DNA of 56,095 nt from a virus, in IMG/VR virus record IMGVR_UViG_3300046006_002827, positions 1 to 56,095 of that record. The stretch is one strand, 5' to 3'. Positions 16,501 through 24,407 of this stretch are shown piece by piece (within the stretch, counting starts at the first letter, position 1; every line of letters begins with the position of its first letter). The position numbers were made by a program, and so were the translations under genes. Below the pieces are notes generated by a model. That model was not told the DNA's origin. It worked only from the letters and a program-made list of their open reading frames with translations, and made no database searches.

Positions 16501-17756
16501 GATTAAATTCAGGTCATATCAAAACACGTTTTCGAGAAGGTGGTCATGAAATCGAATCTGGTCGTAGAATGAAAGAAACTTATTCATATGAGGTTACGAT
16601 TAGTGAACTAATTACCCCCTTAACTGAAAATATTATTAACATATCAGAATGGGGTGAAGAAAAAGTTTATGATATTAGTGTAGAACATGAGGAACATAAT
16701 TTTATTGCAAATAATATTCCAGTACACAATACCAGAGCGCCCGAAAGAAGGGTTTTTAAAGTATTTGTTGGTAATATGGATGATAAAGACATTGAATCTT
16801 ATGTTCAACGTGTTGCTAATAAATTTAAAAGAGACCAAATAGTTGATTCAAGGAATGGACAAATAGATATGAGATATAATCAAATGGCAGTAGACCAAGA
16901 TTATTTTATTCCTGTTCGTGACGCTACTCAAACTAACCCAATAGAAACATTACCAGGAGCACAAAATTTAGGTGAGATTGCCGATATCGAATACATTCAA
17001 AAGAAAATGTTGGCGGCTCTTCGTATTCCTAAAGCATTTTTAGGATTTGAAGAAGTTGTTGGTGATGGTAAACAATTAGCGTTAATGGATATCCGTTTCG
17101 CTAGAACAATTAATAGAATACAAAAATCATTAGTTCAGGAGTTAAATAAAATAGCATTAATGCATCTTTATCTTCTTGGAATGGAAGATGAATTAGATAA
17201 TTTTACTCTTTCTTTGACAAATCCATCAGCACAATCTGATTTATTAAGAATAGAACAATGGAAAGAAAAAATATTACTATATAAAGATGCAACATCAGAT
17301 AATTCACAATTAGGTATTTTACCTGTTTCACATACTTGGGCTAAGAAAAATATTTTAGGTATGAGTGACAATGAAGTTTTACTTGATTTACAACAACAAA
17401 GGTTAGAAAGAGCAATGGGTATTGAATTACAAAACACACAAAATGTAATTAAACGTTCAGGTGTTTTTGATGATGTTGATTCAAAATATGGTATTTCTAA
17501 AGAGGAAAGAGATAAGTTAGAAAAATCACAAAATACAGATGCTGGTGGTGAAATGGGTGGTATGGATATGGGAGGTTCTTCAACACCACCATCTACTGAA
17601 ACTTCAGCACCATTAGCCGAATCAACAAAGAAAAGAAATTTATTAAATATGTTAGGTGAAGGTGATGAATTAAGTGAATTATTTGACGTAAATAAAGCAC
17701 AAAAGAATATTTATGAAATAGAAAATAAACTAAAAAATATTTTAAATGAAGAATAA
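13536..17756 (+). CDS. portal protein (T4 gp20-like) with two inteins
   Basis: This 1406-residue ORF encodes the portal vertex protein through which DNA is packaged and to which the neck attaches. Conserved gp20-type segments are MEF/TPEISAALDIYAEES, DAMLIYRT, TRAPERRVF and LPGAQNLGEIADIEYIQKKML. Intein A (residues 94-480) lies before TPEISAALD and intein B (649-1065) lies before TRAPERRVF, the two best conserved stretches. Removing both leaves about 602 residues, slightly longer than T4 gp20 (524). The extra length is partly a Met/Gly/Ser/Thr-rich C-terminal linker and a helical tail. Its place after the terminase and before the protease, scaffold and capsid genes matches T4 order. Portal identity is very secure. 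Confidence 0.95.
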   Translation: MADSNLTVFQRLTQMFGFPGKLRPEEAPSFNFSKDEILKTNSREEYEKAALQAQQNQYIADKWTKLDQSLYNQSVYYEPNRLSAYYDYESMEFSIFGETKIATPDGFVTIKELADKGRDHEFITYAYDHNTKKVVPAIARNAHYTRDEMTYKIIFDDNSHIIATYGHRFLKRDGVFCEVENLKPGDSMMPFYRKSFYNNEKYNWIYTCNSKEGHHGWISEHNLISEWFYKTKINKDEEVHHIDFNGKNNLPNNLKIMKRSEHRAYHVRLNNEKLWANPDYRKKMSEVGKRKGKMKWEGKRKGKNNPAYIDLDFKKLVDAARLCRTQESTAKYLGFSVAKLQDELKLNGFKNWLFFLEVYGIKRFIPQSEDRDSMNFKVIPWDLIIQSAKINKTLQSTSDYLGVKTTKLISTLRSGGYKTWGTFMEAYGMKKSKAGRKKNSDEVIVNHKIVSIEPYGVVPVYDLTVPGYKNFATDTIFSHNTPEISAALDIYAEESTTLSEKGEILTIFSESTRVKTILEDLFLNRLDLNTNLQMWTRGVCKYGDNFVYLKIDPEKGIIGCQQLPNIEIQRIEGRESKSPNQRTNNIPTRELRFQWTNKELEFQAWEMAHFRLLGDDRKLPYGTSMLDKIRRIWKQLLLAEDAMLIYRTCLVGDTRVRTIDGYKYIKDIQEGDTILTFDKSQNLIPNKVTYVKDNGIKKVLKLKSLHNEIICTETHPILVQDENVLKYVDAKDLMIKKHKLINTNVNNLPVIPKKINRNGEVLYSYLTKEGVDKFRSKEFNDSISEKMRKCGDIKRIRQFLYGGKGIKGLPHLTALMVCEEFNIQPTHLVTYTKGEIKPNTLNLPDYVDTDFAKLFGFMIGDGFISSDVVGFAEGSDEEVNEKYYQLFKKYESRISLNISNNRKYTSYSVSSKRLKDILIDLGYIKGAHNKRIPKWVFQQEYDIKKSFMEGLMDADGCIRHTPKGTMFTTISLCNKKLIEDIKELWSGMGLNSGHIKTRFREGGHEIESGRRMKETYSYEVTISELITPLTENIINISEWGEEKVYDISVEHEEHNFIANNIPVHNTRAPERRVFKVFVGNMDDKDIESYVQRVANKFKRDQIVDSRNGQIDMRYNQMAVDQDYFIPVRDATQTNPIETLPGAQNLGEIADIEYIQKKMLAALRIPKAFLGFEEVVGDGKQLALMDIRFARTINRIQKSLVQELNKIALMHLYLLGMEDELDNFTLSLTNPSAQSDLLRIEQWKEKILLYKDATSDNSQLGILPVSHTWAKKNILGMSDNEVLLDLQQQRLERAMGIELQNTQNVIKRSGVFDDVDSKYGISKEERDKLEKSQNTDAGGEMGGMDMGGSSTPPSTETSAPLAESTKKRNLLNMLGEGDELSELFDVNKAQKNIYEIENKLKNILNEE
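13815..14975 (+). other. portal intein A (Ser1, HNH endonuclease, 387 aa)
   Basis: It starts at Ser94 (SIFGETKIATPDG) and ends FSHN before Thr+1. Unlike the other cis inteins here it carries an HNH-type nuclease (EVHHIDFNGKNNLPNN followed by KRSEHRAYH). Two similar modules of about 50 residues follow (DAARLCRT...YLGFS...FFLEVYG and SAKINKT...YLGVK...TFMEAYG) that look like helix-turn-helix DNA-recognition repeats. Confidence 0.9.
15480..16730 (+). other. portal intein B (LAGLIDADG, 417 aa)
   Basis: It starts at Cys649 (CLVGDTRVRTIDG) and ends PVHN before Thr+1 of TRAPERR. Block B contains TETH. Endonuclease motifs are FGFMIGDGFI and MEGLMDADGCI, both with intact acidic residues. Confidence 0.93.
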
Positions 17757-18498
17757 TATGACAAAATTTGGTGAATTAAAAACAAAAGTACTGGTTAAAT
17801 TAACCGAAGCTTACAATTCAGGTAATAAGAAAGAATTAAAAGACTTAATAAAAAAATTAAAGTCTAATAAAAATTTGGTTGAAGTATATAAATTTTATGA
17901 AGATATGGAAACAACACATATTGCACAAAAAGATAATGCAAGATTATTTGTTGAAACTTTGGAACCTCATTTCATTCAAAAAATGAAAACAATAAATACG
18001 GATTGTAAAAAATTAGATAAAATTTTAAAAGATGTAGTTATTGAAAAGAACGAATTGTACGAATGGTTAGATACATTATCTGAAGAACATAATATTAATA
18101 ACATTAATACTAAATTTGAATCGAAAGAAAAATTTATTAATTTCTTAATGAAAGAAAAAGAAATTAAAAAAGATGGACTTTCAAATGTTCAGATTGAAAA
18201 TTTTTCATTACTGAACAATGTATTAGTAAGTAACTTTAATATAAAATACGGTGATTTTTTAAATGAAGATCAAAAGAAAAAATTTAAAGATATTATGTCA
18301 ATGAATGAAGAAACATTAATTAATGAGACAAGTCATTTGAAATTTGAATTAAATAGTAAAATAGAAAATATCTTAAATGAGTCAAATGATAATTCGTTAA
18401 TAGAAAAACTTAGTAACGTTAAAAAACAAATAAATGAAAAAGAATTATCGAAATATAATTACTTTAAATTATTAGAACTTAAAGAAGGTTTACTTTAA
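17746..18498 (+). CDS. helical protein between portal and protease, unknown (prohead core candidate)
   Basis: This 250-residue, Lys/Glu-rich and predominantly helical protein occupies the place of the small prohead core genes 67/68 in T4. I see no sequence motif that proves homology. The ATG at 17746 overlaps the portal stop, and an alternative ATG at 17758 lies just after it; the choice changes only four residues. Coiled-coil-like heptads run through residues 80-110 and 185-240. A strong terminator follows 23 nt after the stop. A core or assembly role is inferred from position only. Confidence 0.75.
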   Translation: MKNNMTKFGELKTKVLVKLTEAYNSGNKKELKDLIKKLKSNKNLVEVYKFYEDMETTHIAQKDNARLFVETLEPHFIQKMKTINTDCKKLDKILKDVVIEKNELYEWLDTLSEEHNINNINTKFESKEKFINFLMKEKEIKKDGLSNVQIENFSLLNNVLVSNFNIKYGDFLNEDQKKKFKDIMSMNEETLINETSHLKFELNSKIENILNESNDNSLIEKLSNVKKQINEKELSKYNYFKLLELKEGLL

Positions 18499-18520
18499 AA
18501 TATCTTAATACTTTATATGT

Positions 18521-18556
18521 AAAAACCTTAGACAAAATAGTCTAAGGTTTTTTTTA
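18521..18556 (+). terminator. intrinsic terminator after the portal operon
   Basis: AAAAACCTTAGAC and GTCTAAGGTTTTT form a 13-bp stem around AAAATA, followed by more T residues. It ends transcription after the 17746-18498 gene. Confidence 0.88.
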
Positions 18557-18636
18557 TTGTTATAAATTTTGATTTTTTAAATTTATTATGTATATTTTAA
18601 ATACACACCATAAAAAATAGACATGAATATTATTTA

Positions 18637-19062
18637 ATGAAAAAAGGAAAATTTATTAACGTAAACACACATAACAATGTTAAGATAGGTTATGGAACAG
18701 TAGATTACAAAAACTTAAAAACAATTTATATCAAGTTAAATTCTTGGACACAACCTACTGAAGAGAACTATAATTTTCAAAAAATTATATCAAAAATAAG
18801 TAAAGTAATTAAACACCACATTTTTAATTTAAATTGTGTTTATTTTAAACAAGAATCTATTGTTGATTTAGACATTAAAACAAGTAGTATAAAAACAAAT
18901 AAAAGGTCGTTTATGGATTTAGAAATAACCTTATATGTAGATAAAAAATTTGAATTAAAGTCAAAAGAAATTAAACAATTAATTATTAATTTATCACAAT
19001 ATATTATCGACGATATATTAACCAATGAAATACTTTTTAATTTTCATAATAAAAAGAAATAA
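18637..19062 (+). CDS. hypothetical protein (141 aa)
   Basis: A small Lys/Ile-rich protein of alternating strands and helices (GYGTVDYKNLKTIYIKL; FMDLEITLYVDKK) with no motif I recognise. It lies alone between a terminator at 18521-18556 and a TATTTATA motif before the protease, so it is probably transcribed separately from both neighbours. The 80-nt leader is AT-rich with no clear promoter match. Codon use and composition match the surrounding genes, supporting a real gene. Confidence 0.7.
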   Translation: MKKGKFINVNTHNNVKIGYGTVDYKNLKTIYIKLNSWTQPTEENYNFQKIISKISKVIKHHIFNLNCVYFKQESIVDLDIKTSSIKTNKRSFMDLEITLYVDKKFELKSKEIKQLIINLSQYIIDDILTNEILFNFHNKKK

Positions 19063-19067
19063 TTTAA

Positions 19068-19075
19068 TATTTATA
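19068..19075 (+). promoter_or_regulatory. TATTTATA motif upstream of the prohead protease
   Basis: The octamer lies 32 nt before the ATG at 19108. A second variant, TATTTATT at 19096-19103, ends 4 nt before that ATG, reproducing the close spacing seen at terminase and portal. Confidence 0.4.
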
Positions 19076-19107
19076 TATAATAAATTTCTGTGAACTATTT
19101 ATTAAAT

Positions 19108-20967
19108 ATGGAAAAAGAATATACATTTAAAGACGGAAGGAAACTTTTAATTGAATACGATGCGGGTCATGTTTCCCCAAATGATAATAAAAAGATTATA
19201 TCTGAAATGAAAGATACCAATTTTTTTGAAGATGTGGTATTACATGCTGTTTTACAAAAGTTTGATACACCAAATAAAAATGGTCGTATTTATCCTGAAA
19301 CATTATTAAAGAGGGAAAACGAAAAATATCAAAACATAATAAGGAAAGGTGGCGCGTTAAGTGAATTGAATCACCCATCCTGCCACTCTGGTGATGTTGA
19401 TATTTTAACTGAAACTGGTTGGAAAAATATTAAAGAAATTGATGAGTTTGAAAAAATATACACATTAAACGATAACGGTGTCATTGAATTAAAACAAATA
19501 TATTCAACAGTTAAACACCAATATAAAGGTAAGATGATTAACCTTAAAGGTAGATTTATTGATACTATGGTTACTCCGAACCATAAATTTCCTTTAACTA
19601 ACCAACGAAATAATAAACGAAAATTTATCACGTCACAAGAAATTCATGAAACATTACAAAAAGGTAATTCATTATCTAATTTTTATATACCTAAAAAAGG
19701 TAATATTGATACCAATAATAATGTTGAATATTTTACATTAAAAGGATGTACTGATTCTGATTTTAATATTAGAGATAGTGAAACAATACGTTTAACATAT
19801 AAACAAGATGTGAAGATACCTATGGATATTTTTATGTCATTTATGGGTATATTTTTATCTGAGGGATATACAAATTCAAGTAAAATAAAAAAACGTAAAT
19901 GTGTTTTATCTAACGGTGATGTGACATATTATGAATCTTCAGACCACGGTTACGGTATTGGTGTATCACAAAAGAAACAGGAAACAACATTATTAATAGA
20001 AGAGTTATGTGATTTATTACCATTTAATATAAATAAATATGTTTCTAAAAATGGTACAACAACATTCAAAATACATGATAGACGATTATGGAGATATTTA
20101 TTACCATTAGGTAAGGCGAACGAAAAATATATTCCAAGTGATTTAAAAAACTCATCACCAAAATATTTTAACTATTTATTAAATTGGTTTAAATTGGGTG
20201 ATGGAAGAACCGTTGGTCGAAAATATAAACAATCGGATGTTTTTTCAACATCAAAACAATTAATTTTAGATTTACAAGAATTATTAATTAAAAGTGGTGG
20301 TTTTGGGAATATACGTTATGAAAATAGAAAATTTGATAGGTATATTACTGAGGATAATGGTACTCCACGTTTAATTAAAGGTGAAAATAGTCATGATATG
20401 TGGTTTTTAACATTATCAAAAACTAAAGGAATATATATGGATAGTCGAATGATTAAAACAACTGAAATTGATTTTGATGATTATGTTTATTCAGTTGATG
20501 TCCCAAATCACACATATTATGTGAAAAGTAATGGTAAATGTCATTGGACCGGTAATTCAAGTTTAATAGATTTAGATAGAGTTTCTCATTCGATAACTGA
20601 AACATGGTGGGACGGTAAAATTTTAATGGGGAAAATTAAACTGTTTACATCACCAGGGTGGAGAAAAATGGGTATAGTTAGTACTAAGGGAGACCAAGCG
20701 GCTATGCTTTTAATGAATGGAGCAACATTAGGTATTTCATCAAGAGGTGTTGGTTCTTTAAAAAATATAAAAGGACAAAATATTGTTCAAGATGATTTTG
20801 AATTAGTTTGTTTTGATTTAGTGTCATCACCATCAACACCTGGTGCATATATATTTAAAAATTTGGATGATAGAAATAATTATGAGGAATCAACTGAGGA
20901 AAAACCACAGTCTATAGATAAGATGAAAAATTTAATGAATAAATTAGATAATTTCTTGTATAAATAA
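19108..20967 (+). CDS. prohead core protease (T4 gp21-like) with an intein
   Basis: The extein matches the T4-type prohead maturation protease, which degrades the scaffold and trims capsid proteins before packaging. It has NGRIYPE, the catalytic-His region SELNHPS, then after the intein SSLIDLDRVSHSI, GATLGISSRGVGS (with the probable nucleophile Ser) and a VSSPSTPGA segment. I prefer the ATG at 19108 to a GTG at 19090 because of the TATTTATT-aaat-ATG context; the GTG would add six residues. The intein occupies residues 92-483 counted from this start. The spliced product is about 227 residues, close to T4 gp21 (212). Downstream are the scaffold and the capsid protein, its expected substrates. 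Confidence 0.92.
   Translation: MEKEYTFKDGRKLLIEYDAGHVSPNDNKKIISEMKDTNFFEDVVLHAVLQKFDTPNKNGRIYPETLLKRENEKYQNIIRKGGALSELNHPSCHSGDVDILTETGWKNIKEIDEFEKIYTLNDNGVIELKQIYSTVKHQYKGKMINLKGRFIDTMVTPNHKFPLTNQRNNKRKFITSQEIHETLQKGNSLSNFYIPKKGNIDTNNNVEYFTLKGCTDSDFNIRDSETIRLTYKQDVKIPMDIFMSFMGIFLSEGYTNSSKIKKRKCVLSNGDVTYYESSDHGYGIGVSQKKQETTLLIEELCDLLPFNINKYVSKNGTTTFKIHDRRLWRYLLPLGKANEKYIPSDLKNSSPKYFNYLLNWFKLGDGRTVGRKYKQSDVFSTSKQLILDLQELLIKSGGFGNIRYENRKFDRYITEDNGTPRLIKGENSHDMWFLTLSKTKGIYMDSRMIKTTEIDFDDYVYSVDVPNHTYYVKSNGKCHWTGNSSLIDLDRVSHSITETWWDGKILMGKIKLFTSPGWRKMGIVSTKGDQAAMLLMNGATLGISSRGVGSLKNIKGQNIVQDDFELVCFDLVSSPSTPGAYIFKNLDDRNNYEESTEEKPQSIDKMKNLMNKLDNFLYK
19381..20556 (+). other. intein in the prohead protease (392 aa, C-terminal GN)
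   Basis: It begins at Cys after ELNHPS and ends HWTGN before Ser+1 of SSLIDLD. The block G penultimate residue is Gly instead of His. Block B is TPNH. Endonuclease motifs are FMGIFLSEGYT and a degenerate NWFKLGDGR. It lies a few residues after the catalytic His motif of the protease. Confidence 0.9.
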
Positions 20968-20993
20968 AAAAATTTATTCATGTTTTTGTTATT

Positions 20994-21027
20994 AAAAACC
21001 AGTTTTTTTTATAGAAACTGGTTTTTT
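20994..21027 (+). terminator. intrinsic terminator after the protease
   Basis: AAAACCAGTTT pairs with AAACTGGTTTT across a short T-rich loop, and the 3' arm runs into a T tract. It separates the protease from the scaffold gene. Confidence 0.85.
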
Positions 21028-21041
21028 TTATAATATTAAGA

Positions 21042-21049
21042 TATTTATA
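21042..21049 (+). promoter_or_regulatory. TATTTATA motif upstream of scaffold-capsid genes
   Basis: The octamer lies 15 nt after the preceding terminator and 18 nt before the scaffold ATG. This spacing would fit a phage late promoter with a short leader, and it would drive both scaffold and major capsid. Confidence 0.5.
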
Positions 21050-21067
21050 TAAAAAATAAATTTCCAA

Positions 21068-22378
21068 ATGAACGAAAAATCAATTTTAGAACAAGCATTG
21101 CTTCAAGTTCAAACACTTGAAGAGGCCGTAAAAACAAACGCAAAAGGTATACTTGCTTCTACTATGAAACAAGAACTAAATGATTTGTTGAAAGAATCTT
21201 TGGAAGAAGAGGACGATGTTTACGAACAGGCTCCTAAGAAAGGAAAAAAAGATGTACCTGATGAAGGTGATGAAGACCTTGATAACGAAGAAATGGATGA
21301 TGAAGATTCAGAAATGGATGATGAAGAATTAGACATGGACGATGAAGATTCAGAAATGGACGATGAAGATTCAGAAATGGATGATGAAGAATTAGACATG
21401 GACGATGAAGAATCAGATTTCGATAGTTTAAATATGGGTGACGACCAACCTGATATGGGTGGGTTTGATTCACAAGACAGTGAAGTTTTTAACGCAACAG
21501 ACGCAAGTCCTGAAGAAGTTTTAAGAATTTTTAAAGCAATGAAACCTGAAGATGGGTTTATCGTTAAAAAAGACGATGGTCAAATCGAATTTAAAGATGG
21601 TGATAATGAATATATCATTAAATTAGACGAATCAGAAATGGACGAATATCCAATGGACGAAGAAGATGAATTCTTTGGTGACGAAGATTTGTCAATGGAC
21701 GAAGATGATGAATTCTTTGGTGACGAAGAAGATGAAGATTCATTCTTTGGTGACAAAGATATGTCAATGGACGAAGAAGATAATTTTAATGATACAATTA
21801 AAAGTCATATGAATAACGATGACGAAGTAGTATATGAAATAGACCTTGATGGTGAACCAGAAGAAGAAATGATGTCACCAGAAGGTGATGTGGGTGAAGC
21901 AGCAAGAACTAAATGGAATATACACGGAGACAAAGGTGGTGCTGACAGAGCAGGAATAAAAGGTAAGAAATTATTTGCATCAGGTGCAATTAATGAAGAA
22001 GTAACAAAACTAAAAAAACAGAATACAGAATATAGAAAAGCATTAATTCTTTTTAAAGATAAACTTAATGAAGTTGCTGTATTCAACGCTAATTTAGCTT
22101 ACGCTACACGTTTATTTACTGAACATTCTACCACAAAAAAAGAAAAAATAAACATTTTAAAGAAATTTGATTCGGTTTCAACATTGAAAGAATCAAAGAA
22201 TCTTTACAATAATCTTAAAAATGATTTAGATACAAAAAAACCTGTATCTGAATCTGTGGTTGAAAAACTAAGGACAAGTCCGACTACTTCTTCCTCAACT
22301 CAGGTTCTTTCTGAATCGAAAGCTTATGAAAATCCTCAGTTTAGAAGAATGAAAGACTTAATGTCAAAATTAAAATAA
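21068..22378 (+). CDS. prohead scaffold core protein (T4 gp22-like)
   Basis: This 436-residue protein is extremely acidic, with tandem DSEMDDEELDMDDE-type repeats (about residues 75-118) and a second acidic region with EDEFFGDED units (about 195-240). The C-terminal 130 residues are helical and basic (KLKKQNTEYRKALILFKDKLNEV), ending RRMKDLMSKLK. Location between protease and major capsid, acidity and helical tail match T4 gp22, the internal scaffold digested by the prohead protease. Sequence identity of scaffolds is low between phages, so the call rests on position and composition. The repeated DNA is prone to length change. Confidence 0.85.
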   Translation: MNEKSILEQALLQVQTLEEAVKTNAKGILASTMKQELNDLLKESLEEEDDVYEQAPKKGKKDVPDEGDEDLDNEEMDDEDSEMDDEELDMDDEDSEMDDEDSEMDDEELDMDDEESDFDSLNMGDDQPDMGGFDSQDSEVFNATDASPEEVLRIFKAMKPEDGFIVKKDDGQIEFKDGDNEYIIKLDESEMDEYPMDEEDEFFGDEDLSMDEDDEFFGDEEDEDSFFGDKDMSMDEEDNFNDTIKSHMNNDDEVVYEIDLDGEPEEEMMSPEGDVGEAARTKWNIHGDKGGADRAGIKGKKLFASGAINEEVTKLKKQNTEYRKALILFKDKLNEVAVFNANLAYATRLFTEHSTTKKEKINILKKFDSVSTLKESKNLYNNLKNDLDTKKPVSESVVEKLRTSPTTSSSTQVLSESKAYENPQFRRMKDLMSKLK

Positions 22379-22402
22379 AAAATTAAAATTAAAAAATTAA
22401 AA

Positions 22403-24121
22403 ATGGGAGCATTATTAGAATCTGGTATGGTTGGTAACATTGGTTTAAAACACCTACGTGTTATCAAAGAAGATACCATTAAAAAATGGAACGACCTCGG
22501 TTTCCTAGAAGGACTTGACGGTCACCAAAAAGATAACGTAGCACAATTATATGAAAACCAAGCAAGTTATTTAATTAACGAAGCTGCGGTTTCTGACGCA
22601 AGTGGTTCATTTGAAACAGTTGTATTCCCTATCATTCGTAGGGTGTTTTCTAAATTATTAGCTAACGATATCGTTTCTGTACAGGCGATGAATTTACCTA
22701 TTGGTAAATTGTTCTTCTTTGTACCTAAAATTCAAGATACTAAAGCAGCACCTTTCGGTTATCCAAGTACTGAAACTGATCCAGCGGCTGGTTACACATC
22801 AACTAAAAGTCTTTATGACCGTTTCTATGAAGAAAGTGACGGAGCTGATCAAGGCCTTTTTGATTATTCAAGAGGACCTAAAACAGTTAACACTACAACA
22901 CCATATGCGTTTGTTACGTTTAATGGTGGAGTACCATCAGAAACTACCGCAGCTTTAAGTGGTGCGTCAGTATCAAGTTCAATTGTCGTTGTTAGTGGTT
23001 TTACAAAAGCAGGACAAGGTAAATTAGTTGGTGCAGATGGAAACGTAATGGACACTGAAGAATTTTTAGCATCATTATCTGTTGAAATCACAGGAAACAC
23101 AACTGGAAATAATGGTGTTAAAAACTTTAATGTTGTAACACAAAAATACGGTAAAGGTCTTATTGAATATGGTCAAAAATCAGGTACAAATCTTGAAAAA
23201 TATAACGATATTTGTGATGAAGAAGGAAAAATCTATTTAAGTGTTGATCTTGAAACTTATAACGATTCAACAGGATTTAATGGTTCAGATTTTAGTTCTA
23301 ACGATTTAGCAATTGCTAATTTTAAAATCACTTACCATACATATGGTTCTCTTGAATTCGAAGAAGAAATTGGTGAAGTATCATTTGACCTTCAATCTGT
23401 AACTGTATCAGTTACTGAAAGAAAGTTAAGAGCTAGCTGGTCTCCTGAACTTGCTCAAGACGTATCTGCATTCCATAATATTGACGCAGAAGCCGAATTA
23501 ACAGCGTTATTGTCTGAACAAATTGCAGCGGAAATTGACCGTGAAATTCTTCGTGATATCCGTAAGGGTGCTGCTTGGAGAAGTAAATGGGATTATAACG
23601 AATGGAGATATGGTGCAACTGGAAACACTCCATTTTTGGGTTATACTCAAAAAGATTGGAATCAAACTTTGGTTACAAAAATTAACCAAATTTCAGCACA
23701 AATCCACAAGACAACTCTTCGTGGTGGTGCTAACTGGGTTGTAGTATCTTCTGAAGTATCTGCAGTATTTGATGATTTGGAATATTTCCACGTATCAAAC
23801 GCAAATCCTGAGCAAGACCAATACAACATGGGTATTGAGAAAATTGGTTCATTAGCTGGTCGTTACCAAGTATTCCGTGACCCATATTTACCAGCAGGTA
23901 AAATTATGATTGGTCATAAAGGAAAATCATTATTGGACGCAGGTTATATTTATGCACCTTATGTACCGTTACAGTTGACCCCAACTATGTACAATCCATT
24001 TAACTTTACCCCAATTAAGGGTATTATGACTCGTTACGCAAAGAAAATGGTTAACAACCGTTACTATGGTGTAATTGACGTATTTGGATTAACTACATTT
24101 GGAACATCGACATTAAGATAA
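22403..24121 (+). CDS. major capsid protein (T4 gp23-like)
   Basis: This 572-residue protein shows gp23-type landmarks: an N-terminal helix, ENQASYLINEAAV (residues 51-63), then FPIIRRVFSKLLANDIVSVQAM, and in the C-terminal half RASWSPELAQDV, EIDREILRDIRKGA and a GKIMIGHKGKS/YAPYVPLQ segment. LINE/AA at residues 57-62 fits the prohead-protease consensus [LI]xE/[AGS], at almost the same place as in T4 gp23 (after residue 65), so the N-terminal 60 residues are probably removed at maturation. The gene is 24 nt downstream of the scaffold and followed by a strong terminator. Its codon usage is richer in C-ending codons than its neighbours, as expected for a highly expressed gene. Confidence 0.96.
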   Translation: MGALLESGMVGNIGLKHLRVIKEDTIKKWNDLGFLEGLDGHQKDNVAQLYENQASYLINEAAVSDASGSFETVVFPIIRRVFSKLLANDIVSVQAMNLPIGKLFFFVPKIQDTKAAPFGYPSTETDPAAGYTSTKSLYDRFYEESDGADQGLFDYSRGPKTVNTTTPYAFVTFNGGVPSETTAALSGASVSSSIVVVSGFTKAGQGKLVGADGNVMDTEEFLASLSVEITGNTTGNNGVKNFNVVTQKYGKGLIEYGQKSGTNLEKYNDICDEEGKIYLSVDLETYNDSTGFNGSDFSSNDLAIANFKITYHTYGSLEFEEEIGEVSFDLQSVTVSVTERKLRASWSPELAQDVSAFHNIDAEAELTALLSEQIAAEIDREILRDIRKGAAWRSKWDYNEWRYGATGNTPFLGYTQKDWNQTLVTKINQISAQIHKTTLRGGANWVVVSSEVSAVFDDLEYFHVSNANPEQDQYNMGIEKIGSLAGRYQVFRDPYLPAGKIMIGHKGKSLLDAGYIYAPYVPLQLTPTMYNPFNFTPIKGIMTRYAKKMVNNRYYGVIDVFGLTTFGTSTLR

Positions 24122-24142
24122 TATAAATTACTCTTAAAATAT

Positions 24143-24174
24143 AAAGGGAATCTCGAAAGGGATTCCCTTTTTTT
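24143..24174 (+). terminator. intrinsic terminator after the major capsid gene
   Basis: AAAGGGAATC and GATTCCCTTT form a 10-bp stem with the loop TCTCGAAAGG-like sequence between them, followed by a T run. It ends the scaffold-capsid transcript. Confidence 0.88.
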
Positions 24175-24189
24175 ATTAATTTTAATTAT

Positions 24190-24197
24190 TATATTTG
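24190..24197 (+). promoter_or_regulatory. TAnnTTTG promoter of the deaminase operon
   Basis: TATATTTG matches the Bacteroidota -7 consensus and lies 12 nt before the ATG at 24210, so the leader would be very short. No clear -33 TTG is visible. It follows the capsid terminator directly and would give host-polymerase expression of the two downstream genes. Confidence 0.5.
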
Positions 24198-24209
24198 CAT
24201 TAAAAAAAA

Positions 24210-24407
24210 ATGGAAGACCAAAGTAAAATCATAAAACCGGTTACTTACGAAAAAGTTGATAATGAAAAATTCATTATTGGAATTTCATTAAACGACACTA
24301 AAAGTTTTACTGAAATAGGTAAATTAGTGGAAAAAGGTATCGCCCAAAATATTGGTTTATACCAAAACAACAAACTACATTATATATCCAAACAAAAATT
24401 ATCATGA
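24210..24407 (+). CDS. small hypothetical protein (65 aa) upstream of dCMP deaminase
   Basis: A 65-residue soluble protein with one beta-like segment (EKFIIGISL) and a C-terminal helix/turn; no known motif. It has its own host-type promoter and overlaps the deaminase start by 4 nt, so the pair is a small operon. A role linked to nucleotide metabolism is only a guess from this context. Confidence 0.7.
   Translation: MEDQSKIIKPVTYEKVDNEKFIIGISLNDTKSFTEIGKLVEKGIAQNIGLYQNNKLHYISKQKLS

Noticed and set aside
18557-18636. Promoter of the TAnnTTTG type before 18637
   Set aside because: Only near matches (AAATTTTG, TATATTTTA) are present; none has the right spacing of consensus bases.
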